The position numbers were made by a program, and so were the translations under genes. DNA of 64,000 nucleotides from CAWUEX02 sp038148375 (GTDB lineage Bacteria; Pseudomonadota; Alphaproteobacteria; Rhodospirillales; Rhodospirillaceae): the NCBI GenBank assembly GCA_038148375.1, contig JAYQVH010000001.1, forward strand, positions 186,001-250,000, in the 5' to 3' direction. The notes under the pieces are model-generated. The model saw only the letters and a program-made list of their open reading frames with translations, searched no databases and was not told the DNA's origin. The first letter of the stretch is position 1. Each line of letters opens with the position of its first letter. Positions 25,641 through 33,612 of the stretch are shown piece after piece.

Positions 25641-26237
25641 ATGAAAAATCTAACTTCACTCGCCGCCGCTGGCGCAATCGCCGCAGGACTGAGTGCCGCG
25701 CCCGCATCAGCGCACATCATCATCGAGAACATGCAGGGCCGCGCCGGCTACAACGAAATGCTGACGCTGATTGTGCCGCACGGCTGCGGGGCGGACGCCA
25801 CCACCGCCGTGCGTATGAAAGTGCCGGAAGAGATCACCTTGATCGTTCCCCAGGCCACCGATGGTTGGACGGTCGAAATCAAGAAGCGCAAGACCGACAA
25901 GCCGGTGATGCGCGAGGGCCGCCCGATCAGCGAAGTCGTGGATGAAATCGTCTGGTCCGGCCGGGACCTGCCGTCCGAGGAGTTGGGCCTGTTCAAATTC
26001 ATGGCCGGGCTGCCGCGCGAACCGGGCAAAGTGCTGAAGTTCAAAACCATCCAGGTGTGTGGCGACAAGGAAGACCGCTGGGTCGAAACCCACGACGACG
26101 ATTCCGAATACTGGCGCGCCTGGTTGCTGGAAGCGCCGGCACCATTTGCCGTGCTGGTGGAAGCGGACAAGCCGCAATTGGGCGTCGACATGCAGACGCT
26201 GGCCAAGGCCCGCGCGGAGATGGCGCAGGGAAATTGA
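25641..26237 (+). CDS. YcnI-family (DUF1775) periplasmic copper-binding protein
   Basis: YcnI proteins bind Cu(II) through an N-terminal histidine brace exposed by signal-peptide cleavage. The 198-residue product starts 7 bp after a GGAGG; its signal peptide ends PASA, so the mature protein would begin with His25 (HIIIENMQGRAGY), as required for the brace. Further family features are VPHGCGADATTAVRMKVPE, the Trp-containing IVWSGRDLPSEE and GLFKFMAGLP. There is no C-terminal membrane anchor, unlike the Bacillus protein. It is followed 13 bp later by the exported NAD-binding-fold gene on the same strand. Confidence 0.85.
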   Translation: MKNLTSLAAAGAIAAGLSAAPASAHIIIENMQGRAGYNEMLTLIVPHGCGADATTAVRMKVPEEITLIVPQATDGWTVEIKKRKTDKPVMREGRPISEVVDEIVWSGRDLPSEELGLFKFMAGLPREPGKVLKFKTIQVCGDKEDRWVETHDDDSEYWRAWLLEAPAPFAVLVEADKPQLGVDMQTLAKARAEMAQGN

Positions 26238-26250
26238 AAGGGTTGAGGCG

Positions 26251-27036
26251 ATGAGGCCATTCAAATTCCTGCGCCTGATAAGCCCGGCAGCGCTAAGCAT
26301 CTTGCTGAGCCTGCCGGTGCTAGCGGCCGAACGCGTCGTCGTGGTCGGCGGGACCAGTAAAACCGGAATTGCCGCGATTCAGCTGGCACGGGACGCCGGT
26401 TACGACGTTGTCGGCACCACCCGCAGCCTGGAACGCGCGCAGGAAAGATATGGCACCGACATAAATTGGGTGTTCGTCGACATCAAGGAACCCAGCACCG
26501 TGGCGGCGGCCTTCGAAGGTGCGGACTACGTTATTTCGTCTATTGGCTCGCTAGAACCAACCGGCGATAACCGGCCAGAGAATGTCGACTACAAGGGCGT
26601 CGTCAACATGACCGATGCGGCGCTCGCGGCGGGCGTCAAACGATTCGTGCTCATTTCATCTGCAGGCGCAGGCGGCGACGTGCGTAATCGGCTCAATTAC
26701 ATCTTTAACAATATCCTGGTGTGGAAGTGGCTGGGCGAGGATTACCTGCGCGATAGCGAAATGGAATCTACGGTTCTTCGGCCGGGCAACCTCAATGATG
26801 AACCGGGCGGCGTCACCGGAATCGATCTTTTGCAAATCGACAGCACGGCGAACCGGCGTCAGATTCCCCGCGCCGATGTCGCGGCGGTGTCCGTGCATTG
26901 TCTTGAAAGCCCGGACTGCAAGAACAAAACATTCGAAATGTTTAGCGCCGCGGACGGGCCAGTGGATGCCTGGACATCTGTTCTGGCCGACCTGACGGAA
27001 GACGACATCACGATTATGGCGATGCCTCAGCGGTAA
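26251..27036 (+). CDS. Rossmann-fold (NmrA/SDR-like) protein with signal peptide
   Basis: A 261-residue atypical short-chain dehydrogenase/NAD(P)-binding protein. A cleavable signal (FLRLISPAALSILLSLPVLA) precedes the beta1 motif RVVVVGGTSKTGIAAIQLA (about residues 27-46), where GGTSKTG fits GxxGxxG. Other parts are VFVDIKEPSTVAAAF, DYVISSIGSLEP, RFVLISSAGAGGDV and STVLRPGNLNDEPGGV. The YxxxK active-site pair of classic SDRs is absent, as in NmrA-like members. The signal peptide is unusual because NAD(P)H is not free in the periplasm. A paralogue with the same feature lies at 44601. It follows the YcnI gene by 13 bp. Confidence 0.78.
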   Translation: MRPFKFLRLISPAALSILLSLPVLAAERVVVVGGTSKTGIAAIQLARDAGYDVVGTTRSLERAQERYGTDINWVFVDIKEPSTVAAAFEGADYVISSIGSLEPTGDNRPENVDYKGVVNMTDAALAAGVKRFVLISSAGAGGDVRNRLNYIFNNILVWKWLGEDYLRDSEMESTVLRPGNLNDEPGGVTGIDLLQIDSTANRRQIPRADVAAVSVHCLESPDCKNKTFEMFSAADGPVDAWTSVLADLTEDDITIMAMPQR

Positions 27037-27043
27037 AGACTTT

Positions 27044-28612
27044 TCATTTGGCTATGTGCGCCAAACGGAACTGGGGCTGATTGTCCGGCTGAATCGGAAG
27101 ATCGAGCCAGTCTTTCATCGTCCACGCCAGCCCCTGGTGGTGCAGGGGAATATAAACCTGCGCCTCTTTGACGCGCAGCCAGGCAGTGTTGATCATGTCA
27201 TCGCGTTTGGCGAGATCGGTCTCCACCGCAATGGCGTCGATCATCTCGAACAGCTCCGGGTCGTTGAGTCCGGTGCGGTTCCAGGCGCGGTCCGGCATGG
27301 CCAGAAAATCGAGATGGTAGTGGCTGTCCATCGTTCCTGAGCCCCAGCCCAGCAGATAGAAATCCGTATCCTCGTTCTGAATTTTCGGAAAATGCAGCGT
27401 CTTGCTCTTGGCATCGAGGCGCACGCGGATGCCGATACGTGCCAGCATGCCGACCACTGCCTGACAGATGGCCTCGTCGTTCATGTATCTGTCGTTGGTG
27501 CAATCCAGCGTGACGGAAAACCCGTCGCCGTAGCCGGCCTCTGCCAGCAGCGCGCGGGCCGCGTCGGGATCGAAGGGCGGCAGGGCGTCGATCTCGTCCG
27601 TATAGCCGCCGATGCCCGGCGACAACAGCATGCCCGCAGGTTCGGCCAGACCGCGCATGATGCGGGACACAATCGCGTTGCGGTCGATCGCCATGTTCAT
27701 GGCGCGTCGCACGCGGATGTCGGCGAAGGGGTTCTTGCCCTTGATGTCCGACGAACGCAGCTCGGCGCGTGCGGTGTCCATGCCGATGAAGATGGCGCGC
27801 ACCTCTGCCGTGGATTTGACCGTCAGGCCGGGCGTGCGGCGCACGCGGGCGAGATCCTGCACCGGCGTGTCGAGGACGAAGTCGAGTTCGCCCGACAACA
27901 GTGCGGCAACACGGGTCGCGGCGTTTGATACCGGCGTAAACACGATACGGTCGATGTTGTGCGGATCGGGTTCGTTTAAACCCCACCAGTCCGGGTTCCG
28001 GACCATAACCGTGCGCACGTCTGGCTCGCGCAGTTCGAGTATGAACGGCCCGGTGCCGTTGGTGTGGCGTACGGCGTAGGTTTCTTCCGCAATCGCCGTG
28101 TCCTGAGGCTGGGTGACGCCGTGTTCCTCCGCCCAGGCGCGCGACATGACGAAAATATCGTTGATCTGCTGCGGCAGGATCGGGTTCGGCCCGGTGGTGT
28201 GGATGTCGACCGTGAACTCATCAACCGCTTCGGCGCGTACGACGGTGCCGATGATGTCTTTCATGTCGGACGTTGGCGCCAATGCGCGCTCGAATGTGAA
28301 AACAACGTCGTCGGCGGTGAACGGTGTGCCGTCGTGAAAGGTCACCCCCTCGCGCAATTTGAAACGCCACACCGTTGGGTCGGCGGTCAACCCCCAGTCA
28401 ATGGCCAGCGCCGGCGTCAGCGTCATGTCTTCGGCACGGTTGACCAGCGGCTCGTAGAGATGCTGCGCGGTGGCGAGCGTCATGCCTTCGTTCTGGGCAT
28501 GCGGATCGAGGGTGATGGCGTCGCCCTGGGACGACCAGCGCACCACATTCTCGGCAAGGGCGGGGCCTGCGGATAGAATGAAAGCGATGATGGCGGCAAA
28601 GATAAAGCGCAT
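27044..28612 (-). CDS. ABC transporter substrate-binding protein, family 5 (peptide/nickel type)
   Basis: Periplasmic binding protein, 522 residues, starting with a signal peptide (FIFAAIIAFILSAGPALA). The family 5 pattern is clear: RWSSQGDAITLDPHAQNEGMT, HLYEPLVNRAEDMTLTPALAIDWG, WRFKLREGVTFHDGTPFTADDVVFTFERAL (given in part), then VRRAMNMAIDRNAIV and the C-terminal VKEAQVYIPLHHQGLAW. It probably serves the permeases at 22633-24539, 2.5 kb away on the same strand. Ligand could be a peptide, opine or other small solute. Confidence 0.9.
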   Translation of the reverse strand: MRFIFAAIIAFILSAGPALAENVVRWSSQGDAITLDPHAQNEGMTLATAQHLYEPLVNRAEDMTLTPALAIDWGLTADPTVWRFKLREGVTFHDGTPFTADDVVFTFERALAPTSDMKDIIGTVVRAEAVDEFTVDIHTTGPNPILPQQINDIFVMSRAWAEEHGVTQPQDTAIAEETYAVRHTNGTGPFILELREPDVRTVMVRNPDWWGLNEPDPHNIDRIVFTPVSNAATRVAALLSGELDFVLDTPVQDLARVRRTPGLTVKSTAEVRAIFIGMDTARAELRSSDIKGKNPFADIRVRRAMNMAIDRNAIVSRIMRGLAEPAGMLLSPGIGGYTDEIDALPPFDPDAARALLAEAGYGDGFSVTLDCTNDRYMNDEAICQAVVGMLARIGIRVRLDAKSKTLHFPKIQNEDTDFYLLGWGSGTMDSHYHLDFLAMPDRAWNRTGLNDPELFEMIDAIAVETDLAKRDDMINTAWLRVKEAQVYIPLHHQGLAWTMKDWLDLPIQPDNQPQFRLAHIAK

Positions 28613-28650
28613 GGGTGAGTCCTAGTGCAACGAGATAGGCGTTGAAAGAC

Positions 28651-29694
28651 CTAGTTACCGCCTGCCGCAGCGCCCCTTTGTTCGGCAAAGGCGGCTTTAC
28701 CCTCCTGCACCAGATCGTAGATGCGCTGGGAGTCGCCGCCGAGTGCGGCGAGAAGGTCTTTGTGAGTGGCGCGGGCGAGCTCGGCCCAGGGTCTGATGTC
28801 CGCCGATGACAAGCGGTGCACGGTCACGCCTTCCTGTTCGACGGCGTCCAGTTCCAGCACAAGAGAGTCGCGGGTGTCTTTGCGCACGAACCGCTGATCC
28901 GGAAAACTCGACGTCATGATGCCGCGGTCTTCGGGCGCGAGGCCGGCGAGCCATTCGGCATTGGCCAGCAACGCGCCGAAGGAATAGGCATGGCGCGTCA
29001 GCGTCAAATGCGGCGCTTCCTGATACAGCCCGGCGCGGGCATACATCAGCGTGGAAGACTCCCCGCCGTCGATCAAACCGGTCTGCAAACCGGGAATGAC
29101 GTCCGGAAACGAAAGGTTGATGACGTCCGCGCCGATGGCTTTGAGAAACGCCTGCGAGGTTTCGTAAGGCAGGGCGCGCAGACGATAGCCGTCAGCATCG
29201 CGCGGCGTGGTCAGCGCCTGCTTGCCGTAAACATTCATCCAGCCGATCTCGATCCATTGCTGGAAGACAAGACCCTTGTGCGCCACGAGTTCGGAAACGG
29301 CGGGCGTGACAAATTGATCGACGACGAAGTCGAGCTCCGCCGGGCTGTCGAACAGGTAGGGCATGTTGAGCACCGAGACTTCAGGCACCACCTGGGCCAG
29401 CCCGCTTTCCGCGACAATGCCGATCTGCCCGCGGCCACGGCGCAGGGCCTGCATAACGAGATCGTCTCCGCCGATCTGCCCGTGCACCAGCATCTGCAGC
29501 GTGATGCGGCCTGAGGATTTCTCCGCCACCGCGTCTTCGAACATCCGCCACAGCTTGTCGCCGGGCCCGCCCGGCGGGGCGTTGGCCACCACCGTGACAT
29601 CGAACGCCGGCCCCGGCGGCTGCTCCCCAATCTGCGCTGCCGCGGGCAGAGCAATCAGTATTGCAGCCAGTACTCCAAAAAGATCGCGAATCAT
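28651..29694 (-). CDS. TRAP-type substrate-binding protein (DctP family), orphan
   Basis: A 347-residue exported DctP-like receptor. The ATG at 29692-29694 gives the signal peptide IRDLFGVLAAILIALPAAAQ; a TTG four codons upstream overlaps the preceding stop and is an alternative. Family landmarks are NAPPGGPGDKLWRMFEDAVAEKSSGRI, VHGQIGGDDLVMQALRRG, VLNMPYLFD, KALTTPRDADGYRLRALP-type region and FPDVIPGLQTGLIDGGES with the usual Gly/Asp pattern. The carboxylate-binding Arg of the family likely lies in GYRLRALP. No DctQ or DctM membrane genes are near, so its transporter is elsewhere or it works as a sensor or scavenger. Confidence 0.87.
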   Translation of the reverse strand: MIRDLFGVLAAILIALPAAAQIGEQPPGPAFDVTVVANAPPGGPGDKLWRMFEDAVAEKSSGRITLQMLVHGQIGGDDLVMQALRRGRGQIGIVAESGLAQVVPEVSVLNMPYLFDSPAELDFVVDQFVTPAVSELVAHKGLVFQQWIEIGWMNVYGKQALTTPRDADGYRLRALPYETSQAFLKAIGADVINLSFPDVIPGLQTGLIDGGESSTLMYARAGLYQEAPHLTLTRHAYSFGALLANAEWLAGLAPEDRGIMTSSFPDQRFVRKDTRDSLVLELDAVEQEGVTVHRLSSADIRPWAELARATHKDLLAALGGDSQRIYDLVQEGKAAFAEQRGAAAGGN

Positions 29695-29702
29695 GAAACG
29701 GA

Positions 29703-30749
29703 TCAAAGCTGTTCGAAGAAATCGATGCGCGCGCCGTTGGGCGCTTTCAGCGTCATCATCTTGACCGGTCCATAGGGGGGCACGGTCAGCTCCGTAACCG
29801 GTGTGGCGATGGGATAGCCCGCCGCGGCGACCTTGGCCGCCAGCGCGTCGACATCGTCGACCGGCACGCGGGTGGCGAGCACGCCCAAATTGGGCGGATC
29901 GGTGCGCGGGGTGAAATCGCGCCCGGTCAGACCCTCCGCCATCAGAATTTGGATCGAGCCGTTGCGGTCGGTTTCGCTCGGCGCATAGGCGGCGAACTTG
30001 CGCGCCGCGGTGCTGGCTAGATTGGCGGGGATGCCAGTCGGGTTAAATCCGGGTGCCGGCGTGGTCGAGCGGCCCGACAGATGCACGGTCCAGCCGAGCA
30101 GGTCGGCGAAGAAAGCCGCGTTGGCATCATAGTCCGCAACGATGAGGGCTGTGTTGAAGGGCCAGCCCCAGCCGCTTTGCGAACCGGCCTCGGCCTGGTC
30201 GTAGGGCGGGGCGTTGCGCTGCATCAGACACAGGGCTTCGCCGTTGGGGCCGCGCATGATCGCCTCATCGATGTCGAACGGATCGAGGGTATAGTGCACC
30301 GGATCGTTGTAGCCCTGCCAGCCGCGCGCACGCAGCTGATTGAACACGGCGTCGACATCGTCGACATAGACATAAAGATCGAAGTAACCGCCGTGATCCC
30401 ACGGCATGCCGGACGAGCGAATCTGATCCTGTTCGAGGCCGTAAATTTGCACCAGACGCACAAAGCGGTCGGCCGCGCCCTTGCGCAAGACAACTTCATG
30501 GATCGGCGTGTCTTCGGGCAAATTCCAATAGGACGCCAGCGCCGCATCGGCGGGGCCGTCGCACACCACTTCGAAGCCGCCGACCTGCTGCCAGGTTTCG
30601 TTCGCGGCATCGAGATCGCCGACGCTGATCACGGCTTCCTGGAACCCGGTGATGCCGGCGGACGTTATATCGTCGACCGCGCACGCAGCGCGCGCCGCGT
30701 GTACGGGGACCAAGAGCAACAGAGCAAAAACCGATGCGCGCATCATCAT
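29703..30749 (-). CDS. Exported double VOC (glyoxalase-fold) protein
   Basis: A 348-residue protein with two vicinal-oxygen-chelate modules after a signal peptide (MMMRASVFALLLLVPVHAARA). Module 1 (about residues 35-165) starts GITGFQEAVISVGDLDAA and ends GPNGEALCLMQR; module 2 (about 180-345) starts NTALIVADYDANAAFFADLLGW and ends APNGARIDFFEQL, the Glu of which is the usual metal ligand position. The start at 30747-30749 is chosen because the signal peptide begins there and GGAGAGG lies upstream. VOC enzymes are nearly always cytoplasmic, so export is odd. It lies 8 bp before the DctP-like gene. Confidence 0.8.
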   Translation of the reverse strand: MMMRASVFALLLLVPVHAARAACAVDDITSAGITGFQEAVISVGDLDAANETWQQVGGFEVVCDGPADAALASYWNLPEDTPIHEVVLRKGAADRFVRLVQIYGLEQDQIRSSGMPWDHGGYFDLYVYVDDVDAVFNQLRARGWQGYNDPVHYTLDPFDIDEAIMRGPNGEALCLMQRNAPPYDQAEAGSQSGWGWPFNTALIVADYDANAAFFADLLGWTVHLSGRSTTPAPGFNPTGIPANLASTAARKFAAYAPSETDRNGSIQILMAEGLTGRDFTPRTDPPNLGVLATRVPVDDVDALAAKVAAAGYPIATPVTELTVPPYGPVKMMTLKAPNGARIDFFEQL

Positions 30750-30858
30750 GGCATTTCGCCTCTCCAGAGTGGCGGTGTGCGGTAGCATATCGGGCGCATG
30801 CCGCAACGTCAGCCCCGTCTTTAATCGGTCCATGGCCGCGGGAAAAGGGTGAGTGTTT

Positions 30859-31398
30859 ATGGTTGAGGATGGTACCGATCCCGCGGAACTGCGATCACCG
30901 CCGCAAACCGAGCGCGAGCGCGCCGGCGTTTACATCGGTCAGAATGCCGACCGGTATTTGCGCCTGTACGACGACATGATCGCTTTTGAAGACGAACATG
31001 GTGCGAGCGACGCGCGGACGTTTCGGATCGGCGATGCGGACTTTTTCAGTCTGCCAATTCTGCTGGTCGCGCCGCTGTGGCTGGTCTACCGCAAACTCTA
31101 TGTGTGGGCGGTGATATGGTTCGCCGCCATGTTCGTGTGGGATCTGATCACCATGAACCTGATGCCGCAGGGTTGGGTGTCCAACGTCGCGTTTTACGGC
31201 GTGGTCATCGGCGTCTCGGTCTGGGCGGCACTGAGTTTCCCGATCCGCTACGTCAAACTGGCGCGGCAGCGTGCGGCGGAATTGGACACGGAGTCCCTCG
31301 CGCACGCCGGCGGCACGTCATGGCTCAGCGTGATTTTGTGTCTGGTGATTTTGTACGGAATCGAAGCGCTGATGGCGCAGATCATACCGCCGGCTTGA
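30859..31398 (+). CDS. DUF2628-like small integral membrane protein
   Basis: A 179-residue protein. After a hydrophilic region of about 60 residues (with RFYVGQNADRYLRLYD-like DUF2628 features, here VYIGQNADRYLRLYDDM) come hydrophobic segments FSLPILLVAPLWLVYRKLYVWAVIWFAAMFVWDL, VSNVAFYGVVIGVSVWAALSF and WLSVILCLVILYGIEALM. The ATG at 30859 has AAAAGGGTGAG upstream; a GTG two codons earlier is possible. Function unknown. It converges with the acyltransferase at 31382, overlapping its 3' end by 17 bp. Confidence 0.7.
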   Translation: MVEDGTDPAELRSPPQTERERAGVYIGQNADRYLRLYDDMIAFEDEHGASDARTFRIGDADFFSLPILLVAPLWLVYRKLYVWAVIWFAAMFVWDLITMNLMPQGWVSNVAFYGVVIGVSVWAALSFPIRYVKLARQRAAELDTESLAHAGGTSWLSVILCLVILYGIEALMAQIIPPA

Positions 31399-32098
31399 AA
31401 ATATCCTTGATGACATCGTGGCGCGTCGGTTTGGTTTGCACATTGGGGTGCTGGCCGAACGCGACATGACCTGACGGCACCTCACCGCCGAGAATGGACG
31501 TGCCGGCGGAGATCAGGCAATTGTCGCCGACGGTTGTCTGGCCGACGATGCGGCTGCCGCCATACATGACCACGCCCTTGCCGATGACCGCGTGATTGAC
31601 CGCGAGGTCGCCGCCCACGGTGACGTTCTGATAGGCGAGAAAATAATCGTTGTATGTGGCGCGGCCCAACACGGTGCCGACGGGATGAGCCAATGCGAAG
31701 ACATCCGGCAGTTCGACTGCGTAATAGACATCCAGGCCGTGCAGCGCTTTGTTCAGCGCGTAGGCCTTTTCCATTACCGGCGTCGGCCCGCCCATGCGAT
31801 GCACGGTGTTGGACAGATAGTAGAGAAAGATGGCGTGCTGGTCGGTGTGCAGGTGGTGATAGCGCGGTCCGTCGCGTTCGGTGTGAAACCCCTTGAGCGC
31901 CACACGCAGGATACAATGCTCCATGCGCTCAAGCGCGGCGGCGACGTACTTTTTCAGATGCGGGCGGACCGGGAATTGATCCGGAAACAGCGCGTCCATC
32001 TGCCCGGCGATATACGCCGTGAGATCATCTACCGACAGCGACATGGTGAACTTGATCTCGTCTTTTTGCACTGGTGGCCGGCCCATGAGGTTCGTCAA
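31382..32098 (-). CDS. Serine-acetyltransferase-like hexapeptide acyltransferase of the glycan locus
   Basis: A 238-residue protein with a helical N-terminal half and a C-terminal left-handed beta-helix. The imperfect hexapeptide repeats are visible from VGTVLGRATYNDYFLAYQNVTVGG through GKGVVMYGGSRIVGQTTVGDNCLISAGTSILGG, as in serine O-acetyltransferases and sugar acyltransferases. The catalytic His is probably that of VNHAVIGKG or ALAHPVG. It overlaps the HisF-like gene by 4 bp (ATGA), so it belongs to the amidination cassette and may acetylate a glycan sugar; cysteine synthesis is less likely in this context. Confidence 0.78.
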   Translation of the reverse strand: MTNLMGRPPVQKDEIKFTMSLSVDDLTAYIAGQMDALFPDQFPVRPHLKKYVAAALERMEHCILRVALKGFHTERDGPRYHHLHTDQHAIFLYYLSNTVHRMGGPTPVMEKAYALNKALHGLDVYYAVELPDVFALAHPVGTVLGRATYNDYFLAYQNVTVGGDLAVNHAVIGKGVVMYGGSRIVGQTTVGDNCLISAGTSILGGEVPSGHVAFGQHPNVQTKPTRHDVIKDIFKPAV

Positions 32099-32871
32099 TT
32101 CCTGCTCGTTTTACTGGCGCGCACATTAATGCCGTTGGACGACAGATGCGAGCGCAGCTTGATCGGGCTGTGATCGGTGAACAGAAACAGCGACGAAATC
32201 GCCACCGCGGAGGCGCCGGCGCCGAAGGCGTCGATGCAGTGCTGCAGCCCGCCGCAACCGCCGGACACCACCAGCGGCACATCGAGCTGTTCGTCCAGAG
32301 CGGCGATCATGTCGGTGTCGTAGCCGGTCATCATGCCGTCGCGGTCAATCGAGGTGATGAGGATCTCGCCGCAATTGGAGTCCTGCATCTTCAGCGCCCA
32401 GTCGACCGGGTTGTGTTGGGTTTTCTCGCGCCCGCCGTCGATGAACACGCGCGGCACGCCGGGCGAGATGTCCTTGTAGTCGATCGACACCGTGATGCAC
32501 TGATCCCCAAACTGCCGAGCGGCAGACGCTACGAATTCGGGATTACGAACAGCGTGCGAGTTGACAGAGACTTTGTCGGCCCCCGCACGAAGCAGGGCAT
32601 TGATATCCTCGAGGGACGTCACACCGCCGCCGACGGTGAAGGGCATGAAGATTTCCTCGGACATCTTTTTGACGATGTCGCGGACCTGCTGCTGGGACTC
32701 CGCACTGGGCACGATGTCGAGGACGATGAATTCGTCGGCGCCGTAATCGTTGTAGACCTTGGCGGTAGACACCGGGTTTCCGGCCATCCGCTCGTCGTCG
32801 AAGAACCGGCGGTATTTCACCAGCCGCCCATCGCGCAGCAGAAACTTCGGAATGATGCGTTGCTTGAGCAT
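32095..32871 (-). CDS. HisF-like cyclase subunit of the acetamidino sugar pathway (WbuZ-like)
   Basis: A 258-residue (beta/alpha)8 HisF paralogue. It starts MLKQRIIPKFLLRDGRLVKY, where histidine HisF has IIPCLDV; the position of the first catalytic Asp is changed, while IVLDIVPSAES, TVGGGVTSLEDINALLRAGADKVSVN and SIDRDGMMTGYD keep the fold and phosphate sites. In O-antigen loci HisF2/WbuZ with HisH2/WbuY supplies ammonia to the N-acetyl-sugar amidotransferase that forms an acetamidino group. All three are adjacent here in that order on the minus strand and no other his genes are present, so a role in histidine synthesis is unlikely. Confidence 0.87.
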   Translation of the reverse strand: MLKQRIIPKFLLRDGRLVKYRRFFDDERMAGNPVSTAKVYNDYGADEFIVLDIVPSAESQQQVRDIVKKMSEEIFMPFTVGGGVTSLEDINALLRAGADKVSVNSHAVRNPEFVASAARQFGDQCITVSIDYKDISPGVPRVFIDGGREKTQHNPVDWALKMQDSNCGEILITSIDRDGMMTGYDTDMIAALDEQLDVPLVVSGGCGGLQHCIDAFGAGASAVAISSLFLFTDHSPIKLRSHLSSNGINVRASKTSRN

Positions 32872-32877
32872 GGGAGA

Positions 32878-33504
32878 TCAGGGCTCCCAATCCACAAAGT
32901 TCTCCAGCAGCTCAATACCGGAGTCCTGACTCTTTTCCGGGTGGAACTGGGTGGTGACGATGTTGTCCCACGCCAGGGCGCAGACAAAGGGCGCGCCGTA
33001 GTCGCAGGTACCGAGAATTTTATCGGTGTCGTCCGTCGTCACCGCGAAGGAATGGACGAAGTAGAACACCAGGGTCTCCGGCCTAAACCCCGCAAAGAGA
33101 GGATGTTCAGACACCAGGTCGACCTGGTTCCAGCCCATGTGGGGGATTTTGAGACAGTCCGGGCCAGGCTCGATCCGGCGCACGGCGGCGTCGAGCCAGC
33201 CGAGGCCCGCATGTTCGCCGTGTTCGAAACCGGTGGCGGCAAGCACTTGCATGCCCACACAGATGCCAAGAAAGGGTTTGCCTTTCTCGAATACGTTGCG
33301 GTGCAGAACTTCCGGCAAGCCGCGGGCGTGCAGCGCCTCGACCGCATCGCCGAAGGCGCCGACGCCGGGCAGCAGGATGTGCGAGGCGTTGTCGATGACG
33401 GCGGGATCGTCCGTGATCTCGGCGTCGACGCCGATGTAATCGAGCGCGTTGTAGACCGAGCGGACGTTGCCGCGGCCGTAATCGATGATGGCGACGGAGG
33501 TCAT
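32878..33504 (-). CDS. HisH-like glutaminase subunit of the acetamidino sugar pathway (WbuY-like)
   Basis: A 208-residue class I glutamine amidotransferase. The triad is visible: Cys in GICVGMQ (about residue 83), His in FHPEKS (about 188) and the following Glu. The N-terminus AIIDYGRGNVRSVYNAL and LLPGVGAFGDAVE are typical HisH. It would release ammonia from glutamine and pass it through the HisF-like partner, which starts 6 bp downstream. Upstream lies the amidotransferase, across the 25-bp repeats. Confidence 0.88.
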   Translation of the reverse strand: MTSVAIIDYGRGNVRSVYNALDYIGVDAEITDDPAVIDNASHILLPGVGAFGDAVEALHARGLPEVLHRNVFEKGKPFLGICVGMQVLAATGFEHGEHAGLGWLDAAVRRIEPGPDCLKIPHMGWNQVDLVSEHPLFAGFRPETLVFYFVHSFAVTTDDTDKILGTCDYGAPFVCALAWDNIVTTQFHPEKSQDSGIELLENFVDWEP

Positions 33505-33550
33505 GGCGACCTTATAGCAGCCCGCCGTACAAAATAGGACGCGGGATTAG

Positions 33551-33612
33551 CCACCGATTTTACCTGCGGGTTCACCCGCCGATCTTATCTGCGGGTTCAC
33601 CCGCCGATCTTG
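33551..33612. repeat. 25-bp tandem repeat (2.5 copies) with two small hairpins
   Basis: Copies start at 33551, 33576 and 33601; the first two are full, the third breaks off after 11 bases inside the amidotransferase gene. Each junction carries the hairpin GCGGGT-TC-ACCCGC (33566-33579 and 33591-33604). Read on the minus strand, the repeat covers the last codons of the amidotransferase (encoding KIGG) and its stop, so the gene's 3' end has been duplicated toward the HisH-like gene. No T-run follows, so this is not an ordinary terminator. Confidence 0.8.

Noticed and set aside
32095..33504. Histidine biosynthesis operon (hisF, hisH)
   Set aside because: No other his genes are nearby, the HisF N-terminus differs from the histidine enzyme, and an N-acetyl-sugar amidotransferase adjoins.
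32146..33537. 463-codon plus-strand frame across the HisF- and HisH-like genes
   Set aside because: It spans two genes with clear families on the other strand and shows no domain of its own.
33551..33612. CRISPR array
   Set aside because: Repeats are head to tail with no spacers and only 2.5 copies.
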